64,000 nt of DNA, from contig JBIQHF010000014.1 in the NCBI GenBank assembly GCA_044508675.1, positions 1 to 64,000 on the forward strand, given 5' to 3'. The DNA is from Raineyella sp044508675 (GTDB taxonomy: Bacteria; Actinomycetota; Actinomycetes; Propionibacteriales; Propionibacteriaceae). The notes beneath the pieces were generated by a model. That model ran no database searches. It had not been told where the DNA came from and worked only from the letters and a program-made list of their open reading frames with translations. The translations under genes were made by a program, and so were the position numbers. Shown here piece after piece: positions 8,856-17,570 of this stretch (position 1 is its first letter; each line of letters begins with the position of its first letter).

Positions 8856-9371
8856 TTACTGGATCATGTCGCCGTTCGGGGCCACCACGTACCAGACGTT
8901 GTTGACGCCTTGGCCGGTCGTGTCGCCGGGGGCCTTGTCGTTCTGCCAGAAGTAGATCGGCATCCCGTTGATGGTGACCTGCATCTTGCCGTCGGGGGTC
9001 GGGATGGTGCCGACCTGGCCCGTGATCCCCTCGGCGGAGGGGTTGTCGTCGGTGGTCAGGACCGGCGGCCACGCGACCAGGCACTCACCGGTGCAGTTGC
9101 TCACCCCGGAGTCCTTGACGTCCTTGGTGAAGTAGTAGACGGTCATGCCGTTGTCGGCCACCACGATCTCGCCGAGGTTCGTCGAGGCGACCTTCAGTTC
9201 GCCCTTGGATGCCGCGCGAGTGTCGTCCGAGGTCGCCGGAGCCGAGACGGGCGTCGAGGCGGCCGGAGCGCTCGGGCTGGCAGCGCCTCCGGATCCTCCG
9301 CCGCCGCAACCGGCAAGGGTGAGCAGTGCCACGGACAGGATGACCCCGGCACCGTAGTGTTTGGCCTTCAT
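8856..9371 (-). CDS. Secreted-repeat lipoprotein (COG4315-like)
   Basis: A 171-residue exported lipoprotein. The signal peptide ends in a lipobox LTLAGC with Cys22 as lipid anchor, followed by a Gly/Ser/Ala/Pro linker. Two related repeats follow, starting LGEIVVADNGMTVYYFTKD and MQVTINGMPIYFWQNDK, the second with a GVNNVWYVV strand. This is the pattern of the lipoprotein-repeat family PF03640 (COG4315), whose function is unknown. ATG 9371 follows AGGAGGAA; an upstream in-frame ATG at 9398 would disrupt the signal peptide. Confidence 0.8.
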   Translation of the reverse strand: MKAKHYGAGVILSVALLTLAGCGGGGSGGAASPSAPAASTPVSAPATSDDTRAASKGELKVASTNLGEIVVADNGMTVYYFTKDVKDSGVSNCTGECLVAWPPVLTTDDNPSAEGITGQVGTIPTPDGKMQVTINGMPIYFWQNDKAPGDTTGQGVNNVWYVVAPNGDMIQ

Positions 9372-9488
9372 CGGTTCCTCCTGGGTGTGAATCGGCATGG
9401 TCGCCGGAGGCGGCTGACAGGGACATCCTGCCCCGATGACTCCACGCTAGAGGGCGCCCTGATCAGGACAGAAGCCCCAAATGGGGGG

Positions 9489-10220
9489 TCAGTCCTCGAA
9501 ACCGGTGGCGGCGAGGGCCTCGATCGCATCGAGGGCCTCGGCGGCCTGCGACCCCGTGGCCTCGAACCGCAGCAGGTCGCCGTACGCGGCTCCGAGGGTG
9601 AGGAGTTCGGCGACGCTGTCGGCTTCCACCGGGCCCTCGCCCGACTCCGGGTCGCTGACCCTGACCCGGGCATCGAACGTCTGGACCAGGTGCGCGAGCA
9701 CGGCCGCCGGGCGCAGGTGCAGGCCGGTCGGGCTGGTCACCGGGACCTCGCGGACCTGCCACGAGCCGTGCCGCCCGTGCGGTCCGGGGGTGGGCTCGGC
9801 GACGTCACCGACCTGCTGCTGCTTCGCGGCCAGCCCGGCCCGAGCCTCGGCGGCGACCCGCTCCAGCGACGCCCCTCCCGCCGCCGCGACCACCGCGGGG
9901 ACCAGTCCCTCCACCAGCGGGGCGCTGCAGAGTCGTACGCGGGAGGCGTGCTCCGGGTCGAGGAACTCCAGCGCCACCTGGGCGCTCAGCACCGACGAAC
10001 CGATGTCCATCAGCACCAGCACCCCGTCAGGGGAGTCGTACGTGGTGAGGGCCTCGGCCACGGTGGTCGCGTCGGTCCCGTACGCCGCCCCCTCGGGGGA
10101 ATCGATACCGGCGGCAACACCGATCGACGGCCCGCCCCCGGCCGGGACCATCTGCCGGGACAGTGCCACAGCCGCTTCGGCCAGGGGACGACTGTGGCAG
10201 ACCACGACGATGCTGATCAT
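9489..10220 (-). CDS. dhaM: PTS-dependent dihydroxyacetone kinase, phosphotransfer subunit DhaM (EIIA-HPr)
   Basis: A 243-residue two-domain protein. The N-terminal EIIA-mannose fold carries the phospho-His in VVVCHSRPLAEA (about His9). The C-terminal HPr-like domain has the second phospho-His in SPTGLHLRPAAV. It passes phosphate from the PTS to ADP bound on DhaL. There is no third (EI-like) domain as in E. coli DhaM, so a separate EI is needed; none is in this window. ATG 10220 overlaps the dhaL stop by 4 nt, making it the last gene of dhaKLM. Confidence 0.9.
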   Translation of the reverse strand: MISIVVVCHSRPLAEAAVALSRQMVPAGGGPSIGVAAGIDSPEGAAYGTDATTVAEALTTYDSPDGVLVLMDIGSSVLSAQVALEFLDPEHASRVRLCSAPLVEGLVPAVVAAAGGASLERVAAEARAGLAAKQQQVGDVAEPTPGPHGRHGSWQVREVPVTSPTGLHLRPAAVLAHLVQTFDARVRVSDPESGEGPVEADSVAELLTLGAAYGDLLRFEATGSQAAEALDAIEALAATGFED

Positions 10221-10846
10221 GCCTGGCCCGCGGCGGCCGAGCGCAGCATCAGCGCCGCACTGGTCGCTCCCGGGTCCTGGTGGCCGGCGCTGCGTTCGCC
10301 CAGGTAGCTGGCGCGCCCCCTCCGGGCCACCAACGGGATGGTGGCCTCGCAACCGGCCTGCGCGGCGGCCGCTGCCCGCTCCAGCGTCGCGGCGAGCCCG
10401 GCCCCCTCACCGACCATCGCGTCGTACGCCCGGGCAGCCGGGGCCAGCGCATCGACCATCGTCTTGTCACCCTCCTCCGCCTTGCCGCGCTGGCGGATGC
10501 CGTCCACCCCTGCGCGCAGTGCCTGCCCGACCTCGGCGACGTCCGCCTCGGCCAGCCCGGCCCACTCCTTCGCGGCACGCAGCCAGAACGTCCCGTAGAG
10601 GGGCCCGCTGGCGCCACCGACGGAGCTGACCAGGCTCATCCCTGCCTTCCTCGCGAGCTCGTCCAGGGTGCCGAAGGACTGCTCGTCCAGCACGGCGACG
10701 ACGGCCCTCATGCCGCGGACCATGTTCGTGCCGTGGTCCCCGTCGCCAATCGCGGCGTCCAGGGCGGTGAGCTGCTCCTCGTGCTCGGCGACCTCCTTGG
10801 CGAACGTCCGCAGCCAGGTCGCCAGCCCGGCGACAGTGAGCGCCAT
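10217..10846 (-). CDS. dhaL: Dihydroxyacetone kinase ADP-binding subunit DhaL
   Basis: A 209-residue all-helical protein with the metal/ADP motif DAAIGDGDHGTNMVRGM near residue 30 and the second nucleotide segment SSVGGASGPLYGTFW. It keeps ADP permanently bound; DhaM rephosphorylates it and it phosphorylates the DHA held by DhaK. I start at ATG 10846, 1 nt after the dhaK stop, because upstream in-frame sequence belongs to the dhaK coding region. The 3' end overlaps dhaM by 4 nt. Confidence 0.92.
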   Translation of the reverse strand: MALTVAGLATWLRTFAKEVAEHEEQLTALDAAIGDGDHGTNMVRGMRAVVAVLDEQSFGTLDELARKAGMSLVSSVGGASGPLYGTFWLRAAKEWAGLAEADVAEVGQALRAGVDGIRQRGKAEEGDKTMVDALAPAARAYDAMVGEGAGLAATLERAAAAAQAGCEATIPLVARRGRASYLGERSAGHQDPGATSAALMLRSAAAGQA

Positions 10847-10847
10847 G

Positions 10848-11852
10848 TCAGCGCCCCCAGCGCAGCGCCGGCGTCTCGACCGGGGCGTCCCAGAGCCGCA
10901 GCAGTTCGTCATCGGCGCGCAGCACCGTCAGCGAGCAGCCGGCCATGTCGAGCGAGGTGATGTAGTTGCCGACCAGCCGGCGGACCACCTGCACGCCGTG
11001 GCCCTCGAGGATCCGGGCGACCTCGGCGTACATCAGGTAGAGCTCGATCAGCGGGCTCGCGCCCATCCCGTTGAGCAGCACCAGCGCCCGGTCACCCCGT
11101 CGGAACGGCAGGTCGGCCAGCACCGGGGTGGCGAGCTGTTCGGCGATGTCCGCGGCGGGGGCGTACGGGACGGTGGCCCGGCCCGGTTCGCCGTGGATGC
11201 CGACGCCCATCTCCATCTGGTCGTCGGCGAGGGTGAAGTTCGGCTTGCCGGCGGTGGGGACGGTGCAGGGGGCCAGCGCCATGCCCATGCTGCGGGCGTT
11301 GTCGTTGACGCGCTGGGCGATGGCGGCGACCTCGGCCAGCGGGCGACCCTCCTCGGCGGCGGCACCGGCGAGCTTCTCGGCGAACACGGTCGCTCCGGTG
11401 CCGCGGCGCCCTGCGGTCCCGGTGGAGTCCTGGACGGCCACGTCGTCGTCCACCACGACGGTCGCGACCTCGACGTCGGTGGTGTCGGCGACGATCTCGG
11501 CGGCCATCTCGAAGTTCATCACGTCGCCGGTGTAGTTCTTCACCACGTGCAGCACGCCGGCACCGGCGTCGACCTGGCGGGTCGCTGCGATGATCTGGTC
11601 CGGCACCGGGGAGGTGAAGACCTGGCCGCAGCAGGCGGCGGACAGCATGCCGTGGCCGACGTAGCCGGCGTGCAGGGGCTCGTGACCCGATCCGCCGCCG
11701 GAGACCAGGCCGACAGTCCCGAGCAGTGGCCTGTCGGCCCGGAACACGGTGGCCAACTCGTGGTCGACGCGCACCGTTCCCGGGTGCGCGAGGGCGAAGC
11801 CGCGCAGCGACTCGGCCACCATGTCCTCCGGGCGGTTGATCAGCTTCTTCAT
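10848..11852 (-). CDS. dhaK: Dihydroxyacetone kinase substrate-binding subunit DhaK
   Basis: A 334-residue subunit that covalently binds dihydroxyacetone through a histidine. MGVGIHGEPGR places that residue at His220, matching His218 of E. coli DhaK. GLVSGGGSGHEPLHAGYVG (about 48-66) forms the substrate pocket. It is the first gene of dhaKLM, turning dihydroxyacetone into DHAP at the cost of PEP. ATG 11852 is preferred over 11864 because the family begins MKKLIN. A plausible promoter lies at 11915-11943. Confidence 0.93.
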   Translation of the reverse strand: MKKLINRPEDMVAESLRGFALAHPGTVRVDHELATVFRADRPLLGTVGLVSGGGSGHEPLHAGYVGHGMLSAACCGQVFTSPVPDQIIAATRQVDAGAGVLHVVKNYTGDVMNFEMAAEIVADTTDVEVATVVVDDDVAVQDSTGTAGRRGTGATVFAEKLAGAAAEEGRPLAEVAAIAQRVNDNARSMGMALAPCTVPTAGKPNFTLADDQMEMGVGIHGEPGRATVPYAPAADIAEQLATPVLADLPFRRGDRALVLLNGMGASPLIELYLMYAEVARILEGHGVQVVRRLVGNYITSLDMAGCSLTVLRADDELLRLWDAPVETPALRWGR

Positions 11853-11914
11853 GGCACCATCCAATGCCCGCGGAGGGCCGCTGTCACGGGGTCGGAGGCA
11901 GATCGGGGTTCTCG

Positions 11915-11943
11915 ATCCTGCGCCGCCTGGCGTCCAGAATCAA
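11915..11943 (-). promoter_or_regulatory. Candidate promoter for dhaKLM
   Basis: On the minus strand TTGATT (11943-11938) and CAGGAT (11920-11915) are separated by 17 nt, a reasonable sigma-70-type pair about 60 bp before the dhaK ATG. Based on motif match only. Confidence 0.4.
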
Positions 11944-12040
11944 GAGCTTTGAGCCGCCGCTCGAGGCCGGGAGCCCGCGGAGGGGGGTCGTCGGCGGCCC
12001 TGGCGAGGCATGGTGGAGGGGACGGACCAAGGAGGAAGCC

Positions 12041-12295
12041 ATGGCTGATCCGATCAAGGACCGCGAGATGTACGACGCGCTCCGGCGCGAGGGCGCCTCG
12101 GAGGAGAAGGCGGCGCGGATCTCCAACGCGGCCGCCCAGAAGGGCCGCTCGAAGGTCGGGCGCTCCGGCGCCACGGCCGAGGACTACGAGGACCGTACGG
12201 TCGACGAACTGCGCGACCGGGCCAAGGAACTGGGCCTGTCCGGGTACTCGAAGCTGAAGAAGGACGAACTGATCGACCTGTTGCGCAACCACTGA
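12041..12295 (+). CDS. Small protein with Rho-N/SAP-like C-terminal domain
   Basis: An 84-residue charged protein. The N-terminal half (DREMYDALRREGASEEKAARISNA) looks like a short helical module. The C-terminal 35 residues (TVDELRDRAKELGLSGYSKLKKDELIDLL) match the SAP-like helix-extended-helix fold of the Rho N-terminal domain, which usually binds nucleic acid. Small proteins of this kind are widespread in actinobacteria without a proven role. ATG 12041 follows GGAGGAAG. Single-gene unit. Confidence 0.8.
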   Translation: MADPIKDREMYDALRREGASEEKAARISNAAAQKGRSKVGRSGATAEDYEDRTVDELRDRAKELGLSGYSKLKKDELIDLLRNH

Positions 12296-12338
12296 CCCGG
12301 TCGGAGCCGCTGTCGACATGGCGGTCACGTAGGAGCCC

Positions 12339-12635
12339 TCAGGCGGTGAACTCCCGCAGGTACGCGGCCTGGGCGAAGAGGCGATCCGCCTCCTCGGTGT
12401 CCCCGGCGGCGCGCTTCTCGCGGGCCTGGTCCTCCCGGGTGACGGCCTCGGCCAGCACGATGGCGAGGATCTCGGCCTCGGCCAGCTCACGCTGGGCGGA
12501 GCCGGCGGCGCTCTCGATGGCGCCGAGGGCCGCCTGGCCGGCTTCGACCGCGGGTTCGTCGCCTTCCCGGATCGCCTGCGGGATGGCGTCGTCGAGCCTG
12601 TCCCGGATGGAGTCACCAGACAGTGGTGTGGCCAT
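12339..12635 (-). CDS. Hypothetical helical acidic protein
   Basis: A 98-residue protein, almost all predicted helix, rich in Ala and Glu (AIESAAGSAQRELAEAEILA; RAAGDTEEADRLFAQAAYL), with no membrane segment or Cys. I do not recognise the family. It is convergent with the small Rho-N-like gene and divergent from the acetyltransferase gene at 12694. Support is the reading frame, the composition and an ATG at 12635. Confidence 0.5.
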   Translation of the reverse strand: MATPLSGDSIRDRLDDAIPQAIREGDEPAVEAGQAALGAIESAAGSAQRELAEAEILAIVLAEAVTREDQAREKRAAGDTEEADRLFAQAAYLREFTA

Positions 12636-12693
12636 GCCGCGAGCCTAATCGGGCTGGTCGCTGCCGGGAAGGGGAGCGGGCTACATTGCGTAC

Positions 12694-13167
12694 GTGCAGG
12701 TCAGAGTGGCGACGAATGAGGATGTTCCGGAGATTGTGCGGCTGAAGGCCCTGATCATGACATCGGCGTACCCGATCGAGGTGGACCTCGAGGGGCACCC
12801 GGGGTGGCCGGAGCAGGCGGCCACGGCCATTCGCGAGATGCTCGACCACCCCGACTACACGTTCTTCGTCAGCGATGGCGAGCACGGCCGCCTCGCCGGC
12901 TGCATCAGCGCCGGGATCACGCACCACGTGCCGGGCCCGGAGTGGGGTCCGCGGCACGCGTACGTGGCCGACATGTGCGTCGACGAGCCGTATCGCGGCC
13001 AGGGCCTGGGGCGGCTGTTGATGGAGACCGCCCTCGACTGGTGCCGGCGGCGCGGTGCCCAGAGTGCCCGACTGGACGCGACCCCCGGAGCCGTCTCCGT
13101 CTACGAACGGCTTGGGTTCGACCGGCGCGCCGACGACCTCTTCCCGGCGATGCGCCGGACCCTGTGA
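12694..13167 (+). CDS. GNAT-family N-acetyltransferase
   Basis: A 157-residue GNAT-fold protein. The acetyl-CoA loop appears as VDEPYRGQGLGRLLMETAL (the family R/Q-x-x-G-x-G/A motif) at about residue 96, and motif B near the end reads SVYERLGFDRR. Acceptor substrate unknown. It starts with GTG 12694, since the protein aligns with GNAT N termini from VRVATNEDV onward. Confidence 0.8.
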   Translation: MQVRVATNEDVPEIVRLKALIMTSAYPIEVDLEGHPGWPEQAATAIREMLDHPDYTFFVSDGEHGRLAGCISAGITHHVPGPEWGPRHAYVADMCVDEPYRGQGLGRLLMETALDWCRRRGAQSARLDATPGAVSVYERLGFDRRADDLFPAMRRTL

Positions 13168-13231
13168 ACGTGGCCGAGCAGGGACGGACTCCGGGTCTCC
13201 ATTCCTGCTTGGCGCGGCTCTGCAGGCGGTG

Positions 13232-13285
13232 TCATCGGACCGCCCGCTCCAGGGTGCGCAGGTCGTAGTTCAGGGTGATCGGCAT
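13232..13285 (-). CDS. Possible 17-residue ORF downstream of ABC substrate-binding gene
   Basis: Three nucleotides after the stop of the substrate-binding protein gene, an ATG opens MPITLNYDLRTLERAVR followed by TGA. It could be the truncated start of a former fourth operon gene or a small peptide; no homologue is recognisable from 17 residues. Confidence 0.25.
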   Translation of the reverse strand: MPITLNYDLRTLERAVR

Positions 13286-13288
13286 GGG

Positions 13289-14332
13289 TCAGTCCTCTCC
13301 GATGGTGGGGGCGAGCGCGTCGTTGTAGCGGCGGTCGACGATCGTGTTGACGTCGAACGTCCTCGGGATGAACCGGTTCTCGGCGAGGATGTCGGTCAGC
13401 TTCTGGGTGTCGGCGACGACCTGGTCGTCGATCAGGACCGGGTGCTTGGCGCTGCGTTCGGCCGTGATGGTCGTGACGTCCAGGTCCAGGCCCGAGTCCG
13501 CGGTGTAGACGTTCGCCCACTCGCCGGGATTCTGTTCCGCCCACAGGTAGGCGCGGGCGCTGCGCTCGACCAGGTCCTGGATGGCCGTGTTCTTGCCGGG
13601 ATCGGCGAGGGCGGCGGTACTGGCGATCTGGAAGTTCAATCCGTTGGTGAGGCCGGCACCGTCCTCCAGGACACGGGCTCCGATCTCGGTCTCGGCGGCA
13701 GCACTGTACGGATCCCAGACCACCCAGGCGTCGACGCTGCCCGACTTGAGCGCCGCGTAGCCGTCCGACGGCGGCATGTAGGCGAACTCCACGTCCTTCG
13801 GTGTAACGCCGGCCCGCTCCAGCGCGAGCAGGATGTGGCCGTGGGCGCTGGTGCCCTTGCCGACGGCGACCTTCTTGCCCTTCAGGTCGGCCACGGACTG
13901 CAGCGGGGAGTCCTGAGCGACCAGGATGGCGTCGCCCTTGGACGAGAACTTGGACGCCGAGACGATGGCGATCTTTGAGCCGGCGGCACCGGCAAAGATC
14001 GGCGGGGTGTTGCCGACCGAGCCGACATCGATCGCCTGGGAGTTCGCGGCCTCCAGGATGGGCGGCCCGGCGGTGAACTGCGACCACTCGATCGTGTACG
14101 GAGTCCCCTCCAGCTCGCCGGCTGCGCGCAGCAGCGACTCCAGGCCGGGCTTCTGGTCCCCGACCCTGAGGGTGACCTCCGCCAGGTCGGCGCTGCTGAC
14201 CGCTTCCGGGGTCGGGATTGGCCCATCGGAGGTGGCCTCGGCCCCGGAACATGCCGCCAGGAGCAAGGCCATCACCATAGCGATGCCGGTCAGTGGTCCG
14301 CGGCGGAGCAGTCGTCGCTTGTGGTCAGTCAT
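13289..14332 (-). CDS. ABC transporter substrate-binding lipoprotein (SsuA/TauA type)
   Basis: A 347-residue lipoprotein with signal peptide and lipobox LLAAC (Cys28). The mature domain belongs to the nitrate/sulfonate/taurine-binding group (DVGSVGNTPPIFAGAAG, VAVGKGTSAHGHILLALERA, SVDAWVVWDPYSAA are typical strands). The family captures alkanesulfonates, taurine or similar anions outside the membrane. ATG 14332 sits just upstream of the ATPase-gene stop, overlapping that gene by 8 nt, with GGGAG before it; the in-frame TTG at 14341 is less likely. It is the third gene of a permease-ATPase-SBP operon. No sulfonate monooxygenase gene is next to it. Confidence 0.88.
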   Translation of the reverse strand: MTDHKRRLLRRGPLTGIAMVMALLLAACSGAEATSDGPIPTPEAVSSADLAEVTLRVGDQKPGLESLLRAAGELEGTPYTIEWSQFTAGPPILEAANSQAIDVGSVGNTPPIFAGAAGSKIAIVSASKFSSKGDAILVAQDSPLQSVADLKGKKVAVGKGTSAHGHILLALERAGVTPKDVEFAYMPPSDGYAALKSGSVDAWVVWDPYSAAAETEIGARVLEDGAGLTNGLNFQIASTAALADPGKNTAIQDLVERSARAYLWAEQNPGEWANVYTADSGLDLDVTTITAERSAKHPVLIDDQVVADTQKLTDILAENRFIPRTFDVNTIVDRRYNDALAPTIGED

Positions 14333-15047
14333 GGTCAGCAACTCCCAGGTCGGTCAGCACCTGCGCGCGCAGGTGGTCGGTCGCGGTGCGGGTGCGCGGC
14401 CGGTCAGTGGTGTTGGTGTAGTCGGCGTGGATACGGCCGTCGCGCAGGACGAGTAGCCGGTCGGCCAGGCGTACGGCCTCGTCGACGTCGTGGGTGACGA
14501 GCAGCACGGCGAACCCGTGGCGCCGCCACAGCCGCTCCAGCAGGTCGTGCATGGTCAGGCGGGTGAGCGCGTCGAGAGCGCCGAACGGTTCGTCCAGCAG
14601 TAGCAGCGACGGTTCCCGGACCAGGGCACGGGCCAGCGAGACGCGCTGGGCCTGTCCGCCCGACAGGGTGGCGGGCCACCGGTCGTCGTAGTCGGCCAGG
14701 TCGAGCTCGGCCAGGGTGGCCGCGGCCCGCTCCTTGGTCGCCTCGCCGCGGTCGACGCCGAGGACGACGTTCTGCCAGACCTTGCGCCAGGGCAACAGGC
14801 GAGGCTGTTGGAAGGCGACCGACGTGGTGCCGTTGACCACAACGTGGCCCTCGATGTCCGGGTCGAGGCCGGCGACGGCCCGCAGCAGGGTCGACTTGCC
14901 CGACCCGGACTTGCCGAGCAGCGCTACGAACTCGCCCGGGTGCACGGTGAGGTCCAGGTTGTCGAGCACGACGGTGTCGCCGAAGCGACGAGAGAGTCCG
15001 TCGATGGCAATGGTGGCGGAATGCTGGGTGGTCTGCTGGAGGCTCAT
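14325..15047 (-). CDS. ABC transporter ATPase (SsuB/TauB type)
   Basis: A 240-residue ATPase with Walker A GKSGSGKST (45-53), Q-loop VAFQQPRLLPW, signature LSGGQAQRVSLARAL, Walker B LLLLDEPFGALD and H-loop LVTHDVDEA. The Q-loop and the LLPW segment are typical of nitrate/sulfonate/taurine importers. ATG 15047 overlaps the permease stop (ATGA), so the genes are coupled. Confidence 0.92.
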   Translation of the reverse strand: MSLQQTTQHSATIAIDGLSRRFGDTVVLDNLDLTVHPGEFVALLGKSGSGKSTLLRAVAGLDPDIEGHVVVNGTTSVAFQQPRLLPWRKVWQNVVLGVDRGEATKERAAATLAELDLADYDDRWPATLSGGQAQRVSLARALVREPSLLLLDEPFGALDALTRLTMHDLLERLWRRHGFAVLLVTHDVDEAVRLADRLLVLRDGRIHADYTNTTDRPRTRTATDHLRAQVLTDLGVADHD

Positions 15048-15934
15048 CGGAGCACCGTCCCTGCTCGCCATACCAGGGCGCGCCGTTCGATCAGACGGAC
15101 CAGCCAGTCGGAGATCAGACCGAGCACCGCGTACACGATCAGTCCGACCACGATGACGTCGGTCTGCAGGAAGTCGCGGGCATTGTTGATCAGGTAGCCG
15201 AGGCCGGAGCTGGCGTTGACCTGCTCGGAGACGATCAGGGTCAGCCAGGCGATCGTCAGGGCCTGGCGTACGGCAACGAGCATCGGTGCGGTGACCGACG
15301 GGAAGACCACCTCGGTGAGCGTGCGCCAACGGCCGATCCGGTTGACCCGGGCGACCTCGAGCAGACCGCGGTCGACTCCCCGGACGGCGCTGTGCAGGTT
15401 GAGGTAGATGGGGAACATCACGCCGAGCGCAATCAGCAGGACCTTCGGGAACTCGCCGATGCCGAACCACAGGATGAACAGCGGAACCAGGCCAAGGTGC
15501 GGCAGTGTGCGCAACGCCTGAAGTGGCGGATCGAGTAGGGCGTCTCCCCAGTGCGACAGGCCCGTGACCAGTCCGAGAACGCTGCCGACCACCAGGCCGG
15601 TGGCCAGTCCGATGCCGACCCGGCCCAGGCTGACGCGGATCGCCTCGATCAATTCGCCGGTGATGACCAGGTCCCAGGCGGTGACCGCGATCGTCGTGGG
15701 GGACGCCAGGACGTCGCCGGGCAGCAGCCCGGTCGTGCTTGCACCCTGCCAGGCGACGACGATCAGGACCAGACTGAGCCATCGCGGCGGGACCGGCAAC
15801 GCAAGACCGCGCTGCCGGCGGTCGTGCGGCCGTGGTGCGGCCAGCTGCGGCCGATCCATCGGGTCGCTGCCAGTACTCGTCCGGTGTGGGGCGACCCTGG
15901 TGGGCAGGGCATCGACCGTAGGTGGGGCAGTCAT
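15044..15934 (-). CDS. ABC transporter permease (SsuC/TauC type)
   Basis: A 296-residue BPD-type permease with about six hydrophobic segments and the EAA-like loop RVNRIGRWRTLTEVVFPSVTAP that docks the ATPase. It begins with a proline-rich cytoplasmic stretch. ATG 15934 is chosen because GAGGAT precedes it; an in-frame start at 16000 would lie inside the -35 element of the promoter at 15972-16000. First gene of the importer operon. Confidence 0.9.
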   Translation of the reverse strand: MTAPPTVDALPTRVAPHRTSTGSDPMDRPQLAAPRPHDRRQRGLALPVPPRWLSLVLIVVAWQGASTTGLLPGDVLASPTTIAVTAWDLVITGELIEAIRVSLGRVGIGLATGLVVGSVLGLVTGLSHWGDALLDPPLQALRTLPHLGLVPLFILWFGIGEFPKVLLIALGVMFPIYLNLHSAVRGVDRGLLEVARVNRIGRWRTLTEVVFPSVTAPMLVAVRQALTIAWLTLIVSEQVNASSGLGYLINNARDFLQTDVIVVGLIVYAVLGLISDWLVRLIERRALVWRAGTVLR

Positions 15935-15971
15935 TGTGATCCTCGATGCGCTCGAAGTGGTGGTGGGGTTG

Positions 15972-16000
15972 AGATTAGGAAGATGTATAAGGAAAGTCAA
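15972..16000 (-). promoter_or_regulatory. Strong candidate promoter for ABC importer operon
   Basis: Minus strand: TTGACT (16000-15995), 17-nt spacer, TAATCT (15977-15972). This is a near-consensus sigma-70-type promoter in an AT-rich island, about 38 bp upstream of the permease ATG. Confidence 0.65.
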
Positions 16001-16150
16001 TCCACTACAAAAGCTGTGGGAATGAATCGTTTGATTCGTGCCGGTACGTGGGACCGGGGCACACTGCCGCAGCCCGGTCCTGCGGATCGTCCGGATCTCG
16101 GAATGCCTAGAGTGCTGAATGGGGCGTCCGGCTATCTAAGGAGACCAACC

Positions 16151-17566
16151 GTGGACCAGTCCGAGGCGACGACGGTCGACCAGCTGGCGCAGTGGCAGGC
16201 GGCCCTGCGGGCCCGGCCCGGGATCACCCAGGACCGGATCGAGGCGAGCGAGGCCCGCCTGCGCGGCATCGTCGAGGAGTTCGTCGGCAGTGGGCTCTCC
16301 CCGGACGAGGCGTTCCTGCTGGCGGTCAAGCGGGTGGCGGCCGAGGACCCCTGGTCCCGCCAGGTGGCGGCCACCGATGCCACGCGACTCTGGGACCAAC
16401 TCGTGCTCGGCGCCCGCTCGTCGGTGCTTGGGACACGGCCGGACGACGGGCCGGACGGGCCGGGTGAACAGGGCCGGCAGCGCGGCCCGGGCGGCCTGTG
16501 GGCGATGCTCGCCTTCGCCGTGCTGGCGGGCCTGGTCCTCCGGGTCCCGTTCGCGATCGGGCAGGCGCTGGGCCCGACAACCTTCCCCGACCACCACGAG
16601 AGCGTGACGTACGGGATCGGTGCGGCCGCGGTCGTGGCCGCGTACCTCTGCTGGCTCCGCCGACCCGCACCCCGGGTGGTGTACGCGGTGCTGGGCGCGG
16701 TCTTCGCCGTCGCCCTGCTGGCGGTCAACCTGTATCCGTTCGAGTATCCGTACGACACCCGGTTCCTGACCACCCTGCATCTGGGCATCGCCCTGTGGGT
16801 GGTGGTCGGTGCGGCCTACCTCGGCCGCGACTGGCGGGTGGGTCGGCGGTGGATGGACTACATCCGGTTCAGTGGCGAGCTGGCGATCCTGTACGTGCTC
16901 ATCGCCCTCGGTGGTGGAGTCCTCGTCGGCCTCACCACGGCGATCTTCGGCCTGGTCGGCGTCTCGATCGACACGGTCCTGTCCTGGGTGGTCCCGATGG
17001 GGGCCGCCGGCGCGGTCGTGGTCGCGGCGTGGCTGGTCGAGGCCCGCAAGGGGGCGGTGCAGAACATCGCCCCCGTGCTCTCGGCGGTGTTCACCCCGCT
17101 GTTCACGCTGGTGCTGCTGAGTTTCCTGGTGACGATCGCGGTGACCGGCGAACTGGTCGACCTCGACCGCCAGCTCCTGATCGTCTTCGACGTCTTCCTG
17201 GCGCTGGTCCTCGCCCTGGTGGTCTTCTCGGCCTCGGCCCGCGATCCGCTCACCGGGCCCAAGCCGTCCGATGTGATGCAGGTCGTCCTGATCGGCTCGT
17301 CGCTGGTGGTGGACGTGGTGGTGCTCGCCGCGATGGCCGGCCGGATCGGGGAGTACGGTGCCAGCCCGAACAAGCTCGCCGCCCTCGGGGAGAACATCGT
17401 GCTGCTGGTCAATCTGGCCGGGTCCGGCTGGCTCTACCTGCGGTTCCTCCGCGGGCGAGGGCGGTTCGCGGCGATGGAGCAGTGGCAGGGCCGCTACGTC
17501 GCGGTGTTCGGGGCCTGGGCGCTGGTGGTGGCGCTCGGGTTCCCGCTGGTGTTCGGGTTCCGGTAG
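16151..17566 (+). CDS. DUF4153-like multi-spanning membrane protein
   Basis: A 471-residue protein. The soluble N-terminal 110 residues are helical (DQSEATTVDQLAQWQAALRA), then about ten hydrophobic segments fill the rest to the C terminus. Conserved-looking features are YPFEYPYDTRFLTTLHLGIAL and IRFSGELAILYVLIALGGGV, reminiscent of the DUF4153 family of uncharacterised membrane proteins. Start GTG 16151 follows AAGGAG. It is convergent with the hydrolase at 17571 (4-nt gap). No function can be assigned. Confidence 0.7.
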   Translation: MDQSEATTVDQLAQWQAALRARPGITQDRIEASEARLRGIVEEFVGSGLSPDEAFLLAVKRVAAEDPWSRQVAATDATRLWDQLVLGARSSVLGTRPDDGPDGPGEQGRQRGPGGLWAMLAFAVLAGLVLRVPFAIGQALGPTTFPDHHESVTYGIGAAAVVAAYLCWLRRPAPRVVYAVLGAVFAVALLAVNLYPFEYPYDTRFLTTLHLGIALWVVVGAAYLGRDWRVGRRWMDYIRFSGELAILYVLIALGGGVLVGLTTAIFGLVGVSIDTVLSWVVPMGAAGAVVVAAWLVEARKGAVQNIAPVLSAVFTPLFTLVLLSFLVTIAVTGELVDLDRQLLIVFDVFLALVLALVVFSASARDPLTGPKPSDVMQVVLIGSSLVVDVVVLAAMAGRIGEYGASPNKLAALGENIVLLVNLAGSGWLYLRFLRGRGRFAAMEQWQGRYVAVFGAWALVVALGFPLVFGFR

Positions 17567-17570
17567 TCGG

